Origin: Chiridota heheva
Lineage: Eukaryota; Echinodermata; Holothuroidea; Apodida; Chiridotidae
Length of the DNA stretch: 64,000 nucleotides
Assembly: GCA_020152595.1 (NCBI GenBank)
Contig: JAIGNY010000151.1
Coordinates: 46,001 to 110,000, forward strand
Direction of reading: 5' to 3'
This document shows, one piece after another, positions 1-11,319 of this stretch; positions within the stretch are counted from its first letter, which is position 1; the number at the start of each line of letters is the position of its first letter. The translations under genes and the position numbers were made by a program. The notes under the pieces are model-generated. The model was not told the origin of the DNA. It did not search any database and saw only the letters and a list, made by a program, of their open reading frames with translations.

Positions 1-667
1 CACTGAGCCGGGGCTCGAACGGAGCCTTTGCCAGTGTCTCCAGAGCTACTTGCATGTCTCACAGAGGGGCAAGGTTCCTGATTGAAGGTCTTTGCAAGAA
101 CATTGCTTTCACTAATCTTTTCAGTGGTCGCGCATCAGTGACGGTCAATCCATCTGGGAAACCCTAATGGATAGCTGCTATAGCTGTCCAAAAACCCTTC
201 ACTGTACTGATGGACTTGTTCAGATTAAGTGATATAAAAAGAAATCCGCTACGTCACTAAGAGACGTCGAATGTGGAGAAACCAATCTACTCTGAACACC
301 AGTCTCGGAACATTCCAAGTCTGGCAGAATACATCCTCAAAGTGGAGGGTCTCCATCTTTGGGCTGCCATTTGGGCAGCTTCTCCAGAAAGTCCAAGCGA
401 CACCAAAGATTGGTGGATAGAGGCCACACTGTCAAATGGAGTGCTTATGGATTGTGGTATCAAAAATAGGTCTTCCCTGGCCGAAACCTCGTACGGCAAG
501 CCTGCGATTAGATTGAGCAGCTGAAGGAACCGCAGTTGGTCTTGATCCTCCTTCACCTTGTTTAGCACTCTCGGTACTGTCACGAATGGAGGGAAGGCAT
601 ATTCCATGAAGTGGGTCCACTTGATTGTGAAAGCGTTGACTTTCCAAACCCTCGGGTCGGGAGTCAA
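1..667 (-). pseudogene. DIRS tyrosine recombinase, N-terminal part and RNase H-recombinase linker (broken)
   Basis: Tyrosine recombinases of DIRS elements integrate a circular cDNA. The minus frame from 667 carries the typical join between RNase H and recombinase: a DPRVWKVN start, then TIKWTHFMEYAFPPF, then a WRPSTLRMY..F..WCS block where the SAM-like N-terminal domain begins. Further down, in shifted frames, come GFWTAIAAIHQGFPDG and KAMFLQRPS, then ETLAKAPFEP close to position 1. The catalytic R-H-R-Y half lies beyond the window. Frameshifts near 280 and 100 break the frame. Family assignment is from recognised wording, not from a search. Confidence 0.75.
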
Positions 668-1900
668 GCGCAGAAGATTGGTAGCTTGTGATTGTCCACA
701 GACGCAAACAGATCTATGTCTGGAAGGCCAAAAGTCATCCAGATCCCGTTAGCCACCAGCGGTAGGAGTGCATGCCCACTCTGTGGGTGCTCCCTGTAGG
801 CGAGATAACATATCTGTGATCATATTCTTCTTGCCTGGAAGGTGGACGTTGTTTGTCATGCACCAAGAGTCTCCTGGACCTAGTGCCTCTCTGTCTGTTG
901 ATATGCGCCACCACAGTGGTGTTGTCGGTGTGTTTCAGAACAGCTTTTAGTCGGTCCTAGAAAGGTGGGAGTTTGGGATGGAATTAAATTGGACTTGGCA
1001 TGGTTGATATAAACCCACCCTATGTCTTGTGCTACTCTTCTTATGACTACGTCTGTGTGTTTTGCGACTAGGGCTGCGTCTTCTGCGACAATGAGCCAGT
1101 CGGCCAGGTACATAAAGATTCTTATGCCTTGCTTCCGCAGAAAGGTCGCGAGGACCCTTCTTATCCGCGTGAATAACCTGAGGGCGGTTGACAGACTGAA
1201 GGGTAATGCCTTGAACGTGTACATGACTCCCTCAAATTGGAATGCAATGCCAGGAAGCACCTGTGTTCCTTGTGCAGATACGCATCTGCCAGGTCGACAG
1301 AAGTCACCTAAAGGTCTTCTGTCAACTGAGGGAGAATGGAGTGTAATGTCTCCATCTTTATTTTAAACGGACGAACGAATTTGTAGAATGGTCTAAAGTT
1401 GAGATTGGACACCACTTGTTCCCTCTCTTGGGGACTAGGAAAAACGTGGACATAACAAAATTCCTGGGCGGAATCAGGATAACTGCGTCTATCAACAGCA
1501 GCTCCCTGATCCCCATCCTTAATAAGTTGGCGTGGCTGTCCAGCCTAGAAGTATGGGTGGGGAAACAAGATCTCCCTACGGCGGAGGGGACGTGAACTCG
1601 ATCTAGTAACCATCTCGGATGGTCCGGAGCACCCACCTGTCTGAGGTGACTTTTCCCAACTCCTTTGAGAATTTCCCCAGGTGCCCCCTGATCTGACCTG
1701 CTGTCAATAGGGGTGCCGGGGGTGGGTAAAGGCGCTGCCCCTTGCCTCTTTCCCGACCACGTGAGGAAGAGTTTCTCGCTCTGCATACAGAGAAGGAGCA
1801 TTGACTGTCGGTTGCCATGTGCACCTGCCTGGTCCATGGTGAGCGGTCCTTGTGGGTGGAAGAAGCTGTGTCTGGTCTCGACGCTGCCCTCAGGCAACGT
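600..1900 (-). pseudogene. DIRS reverse transcriptase-RNase H (broken)
   Basis: The minus strand shows RT blocks in DIRS order: STFFLVPKRG.KWCPI (about 1440-1400), GIAFQFEGVMYTFKALPFSL (about 1250-1190) and GIRIFMYLADWLIVAE (about 1120-1075), then GWVYINHAKSNLIPSQ..FLG (about 1020-960). The active-site box reads YLADW where DIRS elements have YLDDW, so a metal-binding aspartate is gone. An RNase H motif HTDNTTVVAHINRQ follows near 940-895. Several stops and frame changes separate the blocks. This is a dead copy; the family is clear, the exact ends are not. Confidence 0.85.
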
Positions 1901-4410
1901 GGACCCCTTTGCTTGGCAGCCGCACTACCCCTCGCAGGGTTCTGAGTCTGGCGGGAGAGGGATGACAAAGGCTTTGCCTCTGCCAACAGCTTCTAAGTTT
2001 TCCTGAGATCGTCCTGTCAGCCAGCCTGGTGAAACAGTTCATCCCTAAGTGACCTGCAAAGAGGTCCAGGCCTTTCGACGTCAACCGCCAGATGTCAGCC
2101 TGCGTGGCATTCGAAAGGCTTAGAAGGGGAGAACATTATTACGCCGCACCATGGCCACCTTTGTGGAGGCTCGTGCCAACTGATCAACTGAACAATCAGT
2201 TTTTTTGTTTGTTTGTTTGATGAGGGCTTAACGGCACCGCAACAGCAAGGGTCAAATTGTGCCTCAGAGGTCAGATCATTCTATAGGTAGGAAGGAAAAG
2301 AAACAGGGGGAGAATGAGAGAAATTCAAGAACAAAAAGTAAGAGAGCTGTGATCGAAAGAGGAGGTGCATGGGTGAAACAAAAACAAAGTAGAGAGAGGG
2401 TGGAAGTGGAGAATTAATTATGGTTATAAAGGGAAGCATCATAAAGGAAGGAGATAATTTTATCCGGAGGATTTTTCTGGAAGAACTCAGCAATTGAGTT
2501 GTGGGGAGCGAGGGAAGCCCTGAAAAGGTTGTACAGGGGGCAAGCAAGGAGAACGTGATGGATTGTGAGGGTGCAGTGGCAATTGTTACAGAGGGGTTGG
2601 GGGGAGCCAATAAGGAGGTGGGAGTGAGTGAGGTGGGTGTGACCAATTCTAAGATAGGTAATATGAGCGTTGTCGACACGAGAGAGGTTCCTAATTGTGG
2701 ATTTGATCGGAATTGTGGGCCGGATGTCATGGAGTTTGTTACCAATTTAAGAGTTCCATGAGGTTTGCCAGCGGTCACGAACAAGGGAAGCGATAAGCGG
2801 TTTAATGATAGAGAGGGTTTTGGGAAAAGGGGTAGGGAGGAGGTTGAGGGCAAGCTTCTGGCAACCCAACCAGCAAAGGTATGGTCTCTGTGTGGATGTC
2901 GGCCAGAAAATGTTTTTGCAAGACTGAGTCCAACCCCTCTGTCGCCCATACAACGAGGGCTTGATAATTATAGCTTCGTCGCATATGGCGCGGTTCACAG
3001 CCGTGAGTGATTCCTCCCTTCGCGGGACTGAAGGCTTAATTAATTTATTAACCTGGTCCCGGAGCTGAATACCGCTGGGATGCCGCTTGCGGACTGGTGG
3101 AGGAGTCCCATACTCCATCCAGAATGGGGGCATGGTAACCAGCGCCTGGTAAGCAGAGGACTGGACACGCGTGGCCTGGTCAACATTCTTGTCGAAGGCG
3201 GTCCAGTTCTTGCTGGGGGTCCTCGCCCTGTGCTGCACTCTTAAACTTAAAGATGAGTCAATGGGAAACTGCTTAGCCTGCGGCTTAGAGTCCCTTTGGG
3301 CGGACATCAGCAGTTTTCTCTGGGATTGAGTGCGAGCCTACGTAGGCGGTGTGTCAATCATGTTGAGATGAATTTCTTTGCCAGGAATTCCAGTAGCTGC
3401 AGGACTTACTCCCCCTGTAACAGGGGGTTTAACGCTGGAGGAGGTGGGAAGAGGATCGCGTTCAGCACCCTTGCGGGGATGGGGGTCCTGTCTAGTACTG
3501 CTTGCGTCAGTAAGGGGGCACTAGTGTGGCAGGAAGCATCGCTAGTAGTGGCAGGAAGCATGGCTAATAGTGGCAGGAAGCTTCCCTTCTCGGGGGGAGG
3601 GTTCGCTGCCCTGGGGGTAATCTGAGACTCTTCATGGGGTCTATGCCCTTCATGAGGTAGTCATCATCCTCGGAGGTATAAATGTCTAGGGCATCATCCC
3701 CCAGACTCACGTAGATAGGGAGGGACCGTGCCTCTGTTGCTGGGCAGTGGTGTGAGGGAGGTGGCAGCCTCTCCTCCACCACTTGTGATAACCAAGACTC
3801 AACTTCAGTTTCAGAGCGTTCATGAAGGTATTGTCCTCTAGGAAATTTCCTTCTGGTGCTTCCATCATCTCTGCCTGGGTTCAGGGCAAGACGAGGAATG
3901 TGAGGAGTCAGAGGAGGATGCATAACGTCTACCCCTCTTATATATCTCAATTCATTCTCTGTCTTGTTTCCTGGGCCTGCCCATTTGGGGGAAGGCCGAG
4001 CTGGTGGATGAGAATCGTGCCCCCTGAGGGAACCGCGTACGCAGGATGGTATGCCTGGTTTTAAAGGGTAGGCTATGTAGAGGGCGCTCTGCTCAGTGCA
4101 GGTAAAGGTCTCTCCTCCCTGTTGGGAAGGGCTGTCAGCAGTCTTGGCTTTGGTGGAGATGAAGGGCTGTCAGCGGTCTTGGCTTTAGTGGAGGTGCAGG
4201 GGGAGAAGATGAGGATAGTCTCTCTGCCCATCGCTTCTCTGCCCATCGCTTCTCTGCCCTCTGGGCCGCTTTCTGAAAGTGCCGATCTCGGAACACTCTA
4301 TGCTCCCTCCAAGTCGCCTCATCCCAGCCACTGCATAGTGTACAGGGGTTTGCTTCACAGCATAATCTGCATGCATTGCAAGTGCTGTGTATATCCCCGG
4401 GCCGTAGCTT
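1890..4410 (-). pseudogene. DIRS gag-like protein (broken, interrupted)
   Basis: The N-terminal part (4410 to about 4090) shows a cysteine-rich start CNACRLCCEANPCTLC followed by GWDEATWREHRVF and a basic stretch FQKAAQRAEKRW, then a Ser/Pro-rich tail. This is the general plan of DIRS gag proteins. A 15-bp internal duplication repeats the EKRWA unit (around 4230-4255). The middle part is frame-broken, resuming at 3307-2860 with PPFWMEYGTPPP and NRAICDEAIIIKPS. After the LINE insert it continues at about 2185-1890 as QLARASTKVAMVRRN, then LDLFAGHLGMN. Its role as a particle protein is family knowledge only. Confidence 0.65.
2200..2851 (-). mobile_element. 5'-truncated 3' end of the I-like LINE, nested in the DIRS element
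   Basis: The first bases are a TTTG-repeat tail followed by 'gatgagggcttaacgg', the same 3' end seen at 20811 and 35830. Similarity to those copies runs to 'gggcaagctt' at 2851 and then stops abruptly at DIRS gag sequence. On the minus strand the remnant encodes the last part of the RNase H/C-terminal region. The gag protein reads on plausibly across the insert, so the LINE landed in an existing DIRS copy. I did not find a convincing target-site duplication. Confidence 0.8.
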
Positions 4411-4744
4411 GAAAAAGCGCTTGCAAGCAATACATCATGGGATATCTGGGATGCATGTAGCACCTGACAACCTGTCAGGTGTCCGTGATCTCTGTGATAG
4501 TTTTGCAGAAACATTAACGTATGACGTAGACTGCATGTCACCGCGGGTGGAGCTGTATAGAAAACGTTTACTCGCGTGTGAAAAATTAACCAGTGTTACG
4601 TTAATTGATGCTATTGTTGATGTGCCACGTATGCTATACGAGTCATTAATTCTGTTTAGTTCTCTTCAACACGAAGCTACGAAGCTAGTGGCTATGTGTG
4701 GAGGACTACTGTACTCAGTACGCATCCCTGTTAGAATAACAATA

Positions 4745-5165
4745 GGTACTATGTAGTCGTATGGATCCGTTCTACGGAGCTGTATGGACCAATTCTATGA
4801 AGCTATATAAACCCGTGAATCTGTTCAATGGAGTCATATAGACCCATTCCATGGAGCTGTATGGACCTTAAAGTTGTACTTTGAAGCCGTATGGACCCTT
4901 AGGGAGCCGTTCAATGGAGCCGTAAAGCCTTGCTATAAAGCTGTATGGACCCGTACAATGGAGCCGTATGGACCCGTACAATGGTGCTGTATAGACCCAT
5001 AGAGCTGTGCTATGGAACCGTGTGGACCCCTTCAATGGAGCCATGAAGCCGTGCTATGGAGCTATATGGACCCGTACGGAGCCGTTCAATGGAGCGGTAT
5101 GGACGCGTAGGGCCGTATTATGGATCAGTATGGACCTATGAAAGTCTTAATATGGGCCGTAAAAC
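4745..5165. repeat. Degenerate minisatellite, 'gtatggacccgt' unit
   Basis: About fifteen imperfect units of roughly 25-30 bp, each like 'gagccgtatggacccgt' followed by 'acaatg' or 'tcaatg'. Units vary in length and have many substitutions, so this is an old array. No ORF or RNA gene is evident. Confidence 0.8.
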
Positions 5166-5169
5166 CCTG

Positions 5170-6360
5170 GTGGTAACTCTATGGCTCAAAGCGAGAGCCG
5201 TGGGTCACTTGTGACTTAAATCGCTGCTACTCGTGGTCCGTCCAGTCCCAGCTTGGAATTGTGGCCCACAGTGGTATCAAAAGTAACTCACCACTACTTA
5301 TAAACCAACAGCTCAGACTGAGCACTATGACCTATTAGTATTACATGTGTTGATATGTATGTCCTGTCGTTAGACGCAACACGACTTACGTCAAACTCTC
5401 CTATGAGTACGCGAAATAGACCCTTATGAGGGCAAGGCAGAGCCACGGAAGTCAACGAATACTAGTACGAGACAAGCCACAGCAATTTAGAACACCAGAA
5501 AGTGCTAAGACAACCTTAATCTGAGCTGTTTTGTAAACCCGAGAAATATGCACAAAATTTTTTTTTTTTTTGATATCGCGGCAGGGGTGTAGGAAAACAC
5601 TAGCCACTACTCCTTGGTGTCTGTGGAGAGAAAATGTAAAGGTGAATTCTCTCGAAAAGGGGAGCAAAGGGGACCTCACCAGGGTCCCTCCTGCGTCCCC
5701 ACAAACAAGTGCCTATATTAAAAACTTCAGTCTTAAAACAGTGCTAGACTTATTACCTCACACTATACATAGTAACATGAATAATAGCTTCTCTTGTAAA
5801 AACTGTAACTCTTCGGAGAGTATTGCAGCTGACTCCGCAGTCATCCTGTGGTGACATTGGACTCTTGTGCATGCGCCGATATCAAACAAAGTTGGTAGCC
5901 TAATGCATAGGTAAACCTGTGTTGGAGATATCCTAACATGTTACATATATGTACTATATAACATTAGGCTCTCCTCATGGTGGGCGTTGGGCCTAAGGTG
6001 AAATAAACTCTACTCGAGTGAAAGAGACCCAGAACCTAGCCCAAAGTTGCTCTGTGGCATAGAGCCTCTCGCCATAGGAGTGAAAAACACCCGACTTCAG
6101 AGCCGGTTTTGTACGGGGGCGAAGAATTTTTTTTCCATCACTAGTGTAAACTGTATGGAGAAGTCCTGCAAGTGTGACGGCAATTTTTCCTCGGGCCTAA
6201 GGCCACCTCATATGACTAGAAAAACTTATAGAAAGAGTCAAACCAGCGGGAAACCTTCATGGTTGCAGCTGCTAAGAGGAAGTGGTATAGAAAAAGGTGA
6301 AATTCGAGTGGAATTTCCAGACCAGCCGTGTTGAGTCATCAGCACACTGAAAAAAAGTGA
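5170..6360. other. Non-coding stretch without recognised gene
   Basis: I see no conserved exon, RNA gene or transposon domain. A run of T at about 5558-5570 is the only low-complexity tract. Short open frames on both strands show no recognisable motif. Confidence 0.5.
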
Positions 6361-6369
6361 GGGATTAGA

Positions 6370-6780
6370 GTGGTGTAAACTGGAGGTCAGCCCTATGTTT
6401 TTTTGCATATTTATAGCAAGGAAGGTAAGATATAACTTGGAAGTAAATAAAAATGTTGACAACATTAGCATATGCAACATAGCAAAATCGTAAATGTAAA
6501 AATACAAATATAAACATTAAGGGCCACTCACTCATTAATATGCAAGACATCTCCACCACAATAGGGCACATTTGCAGACCATGGGCTCTCTGTGTGCCAC
6601 ACATGATATAAATCCAGTTTACCATTCTTGAGATACCGTGTTTACAAGCTCTTTTCAGCAAAATCATAATAAGCCCCGCCCACTATGCATATTAATGAAA
6701 ATAAATGTTTTTATACCATCATCATGTACACACTATCTAATATCATAACATAACAAAATTACGGGCTAAGAAGGGTCATT
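6370..6780. repeat. Dispersed repeat family R, single copy
   Basis: Contains the family hallmarks 'actcattaatatgcaagacatc', 'gggcacatttgcagacc', 'gagataccgtgtttacaagc' and 'gccccgcccactatgc'. The same blocks occur in the same order at 14370-14720 and as a tandem array at 26290-27720. It has no coding capacity. Confidence 0.8.
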
Positions 6781-6839
6781 CACCTCATAAAAACCCAAAC
6801 TAACACCACCACCACCACCAAAAAAAATCAAAAATCAAA

Positions 6840-8250
6840 GACTTCCAGAGTTAGTAAAGAACTTATCAATGTTGACTTTGAAATTGTGAACAGAATTGGA
6901 GCTAACTACCCACTCAGACAAACCATTCCACTAATTAACAACTCTGCAAAAAGTTAAAATGCTGAATATATATCTGTGAGAACTCTTTGGTCAACTTCAA
7001 ACTGTTACCATGTGCCACATGAGTTCTAGCTGAAACATGCATACTAACAGGAAGTCAAAGCATCACTACCAGATAGGAATTTAAAAATCTGAACCATATC
7101 GCCACATACTCTTCTTAACTCAAGCGTGGTCAAACCAAGAATTCACAACCTAGATTCATAAGAGAGATTCCTTACTTCGGCAATAAGTCTAGTGTTTTTT
7201 CTCAGAACCTGCGTCATAATGAACTTATCCTTCTCGTAAAAGGGACTCCAAGCCTGAATAACATACTCAAGGTGATGCCTGACTAACTGCTCATACAAAT
7301 TAGGAACAACCTCCCTACCAAGAAAACAAAAATTTCTTCTAATCAAACCAAGCATCCTATTTGACCTTGCAGCTGCTAAAGCACAGTTTAGAAGGCTTCA
7401 GATTGCTAGTAATGACAACACCTAGGTCCCTTTCTTGATCAACACAACCAAAATTTGAATCATTCATGCAGTAATCAAAAGCCAAATTGCTCTGACCAAA
7501 ATGAATAACTTTGCATTTATAAACATTGAATGACATCTGCCATGTTTGGGACCAAAAAACTACCTTATCCAGATCAGTTTGCAAAAGTGAAGAATCCCTA
7601 GCATCATCAACATTCCTGTACAGCATAGTGTCATCAGCAAATTTACAAATCCTAGAGCCAAGGGAAACATCAATATCATTAATGAAGATTAAGAAAAGAA
7701 GCAAACCTAATACAGAACCCTGAGGAACACCACTTGTAACCTTCTTCCATGGAGATACTTCACCATTAACAACAACCCTTTGTGACCTGTCAACTAACCA
7801 AGAATATATCCAACTGGCACGCTTTCCCTCTACACCAAGCGCTCTTGTTTTCATCATGAGCCTGCCCAATGGAACCTTATCAAATACTTTTTGGAAATCT
7901 AAATAGATAACATCCACGTTATGCCCAGAATCAACTAGTTTCATAACATCAAGAAACTCCTATAACTTAGAACACAAGAGCTCTTAGGTAAAAACCCATG
8001 CTGGGACAAATTCAACAAACCATTGACCAGTAAATGCTCTAGTACAACATCCTTAACAATAGACCCATGACCTTGCACACAACACTAGTAAGACTCACTG
8101 GCCTATAGTAACCATTGACCAGTAAATGCTCTAGTACAACATCCTTAACAATAGACTCCATGACTTGCACACAACACTAGTAAGACTCACTGGCCTATAG
8201 TTACAAGGCAAACTGTGGTCACCCTTTTTAACTAGAACGGTAAATATCGT
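6840..8250 (-). pseudogene. LINE ORF2 reverse transcriptase, palm to C-terminus (broken)
   Basis: The fragment starts with GDHSLPCNYRPVSLTS. After the 92-bp duplication the long frame 7944-7357 gives VIYLDFQKVFDKVP, SGVPQGSVLGLLLFLIFIND and the catalytic box FADDTMLY (FADD, aspartates kept), then VDQERDLGVVITSNLKPS. The thumb continues at 7355-7143 with LVRHHLEYVIQAWSPF. Translation in broken frames can be followed to about 6840. Stops and one duplication show it is not functional. Confidence 0.9.
8019..8202. repeat. 92-bp tandem duplication inside the LINE RT
   Basis: The block beginning 'accattgaccagtaaatgc' at 8019 is repeated from 8111 with two or three differences, ending 'cactggcctatag'. 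It duplicates the RT segment just after the NYRPVSLTS block, so it postdates loss of function. Confidence 0.9.
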
Positions 8251-8254
8251 CATG

Positions 8255-9845
8255 GTTCGCATGCCCATGCAAATTGACACCCATATCATATGACCCGGCC
8301 AATTATGAAAATGGCATCTCACACTAAGTCCCACATGGCATCCCACCATACAGTGTCTCACATGGCATTCCACCATATGCCCCACATGGCATTCCACCTT
8401 ATGTCCCACATGGCATCCCATGCTATGACCCACATGGATCCCATCCTACATGTATGTCCCACATTAATCCAACCATATGTGCCACATGACATCCCATGCT
8501 ATGACCCACATGGATCACATCCTACATGTATGTCCCACATTAATCCCACCATGTTCCACATAGTATCCCTCCCAATGTCCCAATGACATCCTACTTTGTC
8601 CTACATGGCATCACATCCAATGTCCCCATGGCCTCCTACCCTATGTCCCACATAGACTCCTACCCTATGTCACACATGGCATCCTATCTTATATCACACA
8701 TGGCATCCTACCTTATGTCACACATGGCATCCCAACGTATGTCACACTTTGTGTTACTTGTGGCATCCCACCATGTCCCACATGGCATACTACCCTCTTC
8801 CATATGGCATCCCACCCCATGTCCCACATGGCATCCCGCCCCATGTCCCACATGACATCCCATAGGCTCCATAAGAAGTCTCATCCTAGCTATCAGTCCC
8901 TGATTGAGCATACTATGTATGAAAGTGTCAGTTCATATAATAACTTATATGCAAATGACTTGATGAAATGGGGTGGGACGCCATGTCCCACATGACATCC
9001 CATGTCCCACATGACATTCCATCCCATGGCATTCCACCCTATGTCCTGCATAGCATTCCACATATCCTACATGGCATTCCACCCTGTTCCACATAGCATC
9101 CCACCACATGTCGCACATGGCATCCCACCCTGTCTCACATGATGTCCCATAGGCTCCATAAGAAGTCTCATCCTAGCTATTAGTCCCTGATTGAGCATAC
9201 TATGTATGAAAGTGTCAGTTTATATAATAACTTATATGAAAATGAGTTGTTGAATAAGAAAAAAAGGTGGAGTCAAATAATTATGCCTGATATAGCCCTT
9301 GGTGTATACAACATGGTAAATATTATATCATATGTCCCTCATGGTCCACATGGCATCCCTCCCTATGTCCATATGCAATCACATCCTGTCACACTCCCTG
9401 ACTAAGCATACTAAATAAAAAAGTCTGGTGGTCAGGTCATATACTATAGTAACCTTGGGCAAATGACCACAATAATAAAGGTGGAGTTTAATAATTATGC
9501 CTGATACAACTGTTGGTGCCCAAATATTTTGAAGAATTTGAAGAATTTTAAATCTCAAGTGCTAAAAGAGAGACTTGAGGATCTCTAAAGAATATTGGAA
9601 AATTTTATTATTTTACAGTTATCTTCTTCTAAAATATCAAATGTTTTGTAGACTTTTTAAGGAAACTAGTCTTCAATCCTGTCTTAAGTATCTTTGAAGA
9701 ACTCACATTTTATAAATAAATTATAACCTTCCATAAGGAAATCTGAAAAAACTTTAAACTTTTTCTGAGGAACTCTGAAGAAACTTAAATCTGTGAACAG
9801 CCGGATGGCCGTAATTGCCATTACATAGGTTCGCATAATGCTTCG
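8255..9845. mobile_element. Minisatellite-bearing insert in the LINE reverse transcriptase
   Basis: The LINE protein breaks at about 9845 and resumes at about 8247, so the sequence between is an insertion. The nonamer 'ttcgcatgc' is present at both edges (about 8257-8265 and 9841-9849) and may be a target-site duplication. The right part (9600-9845) resembles 43200-43380: 'ccttccat.agga', then 'ggctggatgg.cg' and 'ttgccatta' in the same order. This suggests a dispersed element whose interior has expanded into a satellite. No transposase is present. Confidence 0.6.
8290..9410. repeat. 24-bp minisatellite 'tgtcccacatggcatcccaccata' family
   Basis: Roughly 24-bp units of 'cccacatggcatccca' type repeat with much variation through about 9140 and again near 9320-9370. 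Inside is a higher-order repeat: a 110-bp block starting 'cataggctccataagaagtc' occurs at about 8860 and again at about 9150. A diverged piece of it lies at 9400-9500. Open frames here, rich in Met, His and Ser, are repeat artefacts. Confidence 0.85.
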
Positions 9846-10440
9846 CATGCAAACTAAAAATAGGAGTGACATTAGCAATTCTCCAATCACTAGGAACAAC
9901 ACCAACATCAAAGCATTTGAAAAGATAATACTCATGGGAACAGAAAGAACAACAGAACACTCATGTAAGACAGCAGGATGTATACCATCTGGACTGGGTG
10001 CTTTATTTGAGTTCAAACCCTTCAACTTCTTAGACACAACATCAACTGAAAAATCAACATCTTTAAATGGATACTGGAAAGTGCACACTAAGATAATCAA
10101 CATCATCAGCAGGTGACTCCTTAGTAAAAACAGACACAAAGTAGTCATTCAAAACCTCAGCCATATCCTTACCACTATTGATAATAACACCATCATTATC
10201 CTGAAGGGGACAAACCTCTTTGGGTTTTTGCTTTGAGCGAACATAAGAATGAAAGGACTTAGGACTAATCTTAACCTCTCTGGACAAAAAGCACTTTAGC
10301 ATCTCTTATCAAACCTTTTGTGAACTTTTCATGATTCCTATACCTGGCAAGCTCCGCAAGACACCCACTGTCTTTATAACAACGCCACAATTTCTTCTTT
10401 TTCCGAACTGTCTGCAAAACCTCCCGAGACATCCACACTG
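9845..10440 (-). pseudogene. LINE ORF2 pre-RT region and RT N-terminal blocks (broken)
   Basis: The minus strand reads PVWMSREVLQTVRKKKKLW, then SFHSYVRSKQKP, NDYFVSVFTKES, and the first RT block with SNKAPSPDGIHPAVLHE, followed by DWRIANVTPIF. These are the usual steps before RT block 2 in CR1-type LINEs. The frame is lost at about 9845, exactly where the minisatellite-bearing insert begins. RT continues on the far side of the insert at about 8247 with KKGDHSLPCNYRPVSLTS. Confidence 0.8.
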
Positions 10441-10939
10441 GCCGATGAAGGAACTACCCCTACGCAGCAACAGACCAATAACTAGAACCCTACAACCTGT
10501 GTCCTTCAACTTGAATTACAAATCCATAAAACTACGCCTAACAGAATCAACATTTCTCCTTGAAATATCATTTGTACCAATTGAAACTACGATGGTATTT
10601 TCACCCTTACATAAAGTCACACGAGAACTAACATCATCAACCCTAGCCCCTGGAAGACACGCCCTAATCCTTCTACTACGATCTACTCCACAAAGCTGTG
10701 TCAACATACCTTACAAGTGAATCCCCTATCCATAACACTTTATCCCTAACAAAATCCACAGGCAACGTACCAGATAAATCAACAACCTCACGACTAATGG
10801 TACCTGTACAATCATCAAGTACAGACAATCCTACATAAGGCCTGTCAACAAAATCTGATCCAAGACTATCTACCTGAAGAGAACCCCTATAAAATTCCTC
10901 ACCCAAAGAGCTATCCAAATCACATTTGACTACCCACAT
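10440..10939 (-). pseudogene. LINE ORF1 SGNH/GDSL-like esterase (broken)
   Basis: Two overlapping minus frames give the classic SGNH blocks: VLWIGDSLVRYVD (block I, with the catalytic serine of GDS) around 10735-10690, then RRIRACLPGARVDDV, and IVVSIGTNDISRR (block III, GTND) around 10600-10555, ending with RVLVIGLL near 10460. A frame change separates block I from the rest. In CR1/L2 LINEs this domain is thought to act on membranes or lipids during retrotransposition; that is family knowledge. The upstream part to about 11040 shows no further motif I recognise. Confidence 0.75.
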
Positions 10940-11319
10940 CTAAGCCACAAAACTCAGTCTGCACATAAGCATCAACCTTTTCAATGATACTACAACCAGA
11001 AAGTCTCAACTCCAAAGCCTTTTACCGTGTACACTTTAAAAAATACAAAACTATCAACGAAAGCTTCCTCAAAACTACGACTTTGGTATAATTACACAAA
11101 ATATGAAACGTAACAAACTTGCGATTGCTCAAATATGAGCATTTCAAGATTTAACATTAATATGCACATCACCATAAGGCCCTTGTCATAATATTATTAC
11201 TGCAGCCAACGCAGCTTTAGATTGTAACTATGCAGGTGACTTGTATCACAATTTCTAATGAGCTGGGCATTTCATGCATGAGACATTTCAACCCATGTGT
11301 AATCTTTCATATGGACGAG

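Larger units (their letters stand above)
1..4440 (-). mobile_element. Degenerate DIRS-type tyrosine-recombinase retrotransposon
   Basis: Read on the minus strand the order is gag-like protein (about 4410-1890), reverse transcriptase (about 1900-960), RNase H (about 960-600) and tyrosine recombinase (about 600-1), the order known for DIRS elements. Frames shift many times and stops are common, so it is dead. The recombinase end runs off the window, so the right-hand terminal repeat cannot be examined. A 3' piece of an unrelated LINE sits inside the gag region at 2200-2851. Assignment to DIRS rests on the RT and recombinase-linker wording of the protein; terminal repeats were not identified. 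Confidence 0.85.
6830..11040 (-). mobile_element. CR1/L2-like LINE with esterase ORF1, endonuclease missing, split by an insert
   Basis: On the minus strand the order is an SGNH-type esterase (about 10770-10445), the pre-RT region and RT fingers (about 10440-9845), an unrelated insert (about 9845-8255), then the rest of RT (8250 to about 6840). An esterase in ORF1 is known for CR1/L2-type LINEs. The apurinic-endonuclease domain that should lie between esterase and RT is absent: the esterase tail VLVIGLL is followed within some 30 codons by the pre-RT motif WMSREVLQTV. Many frameshifts make it a pseudo-element. Clade naming is approximate. Confidence 0.8.

Noticed and set aside
8290..8995. Open frames rich in Met, His and Ser
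   Set aside because: Products of the 24-bp minisatellite; register shifts freely between units.
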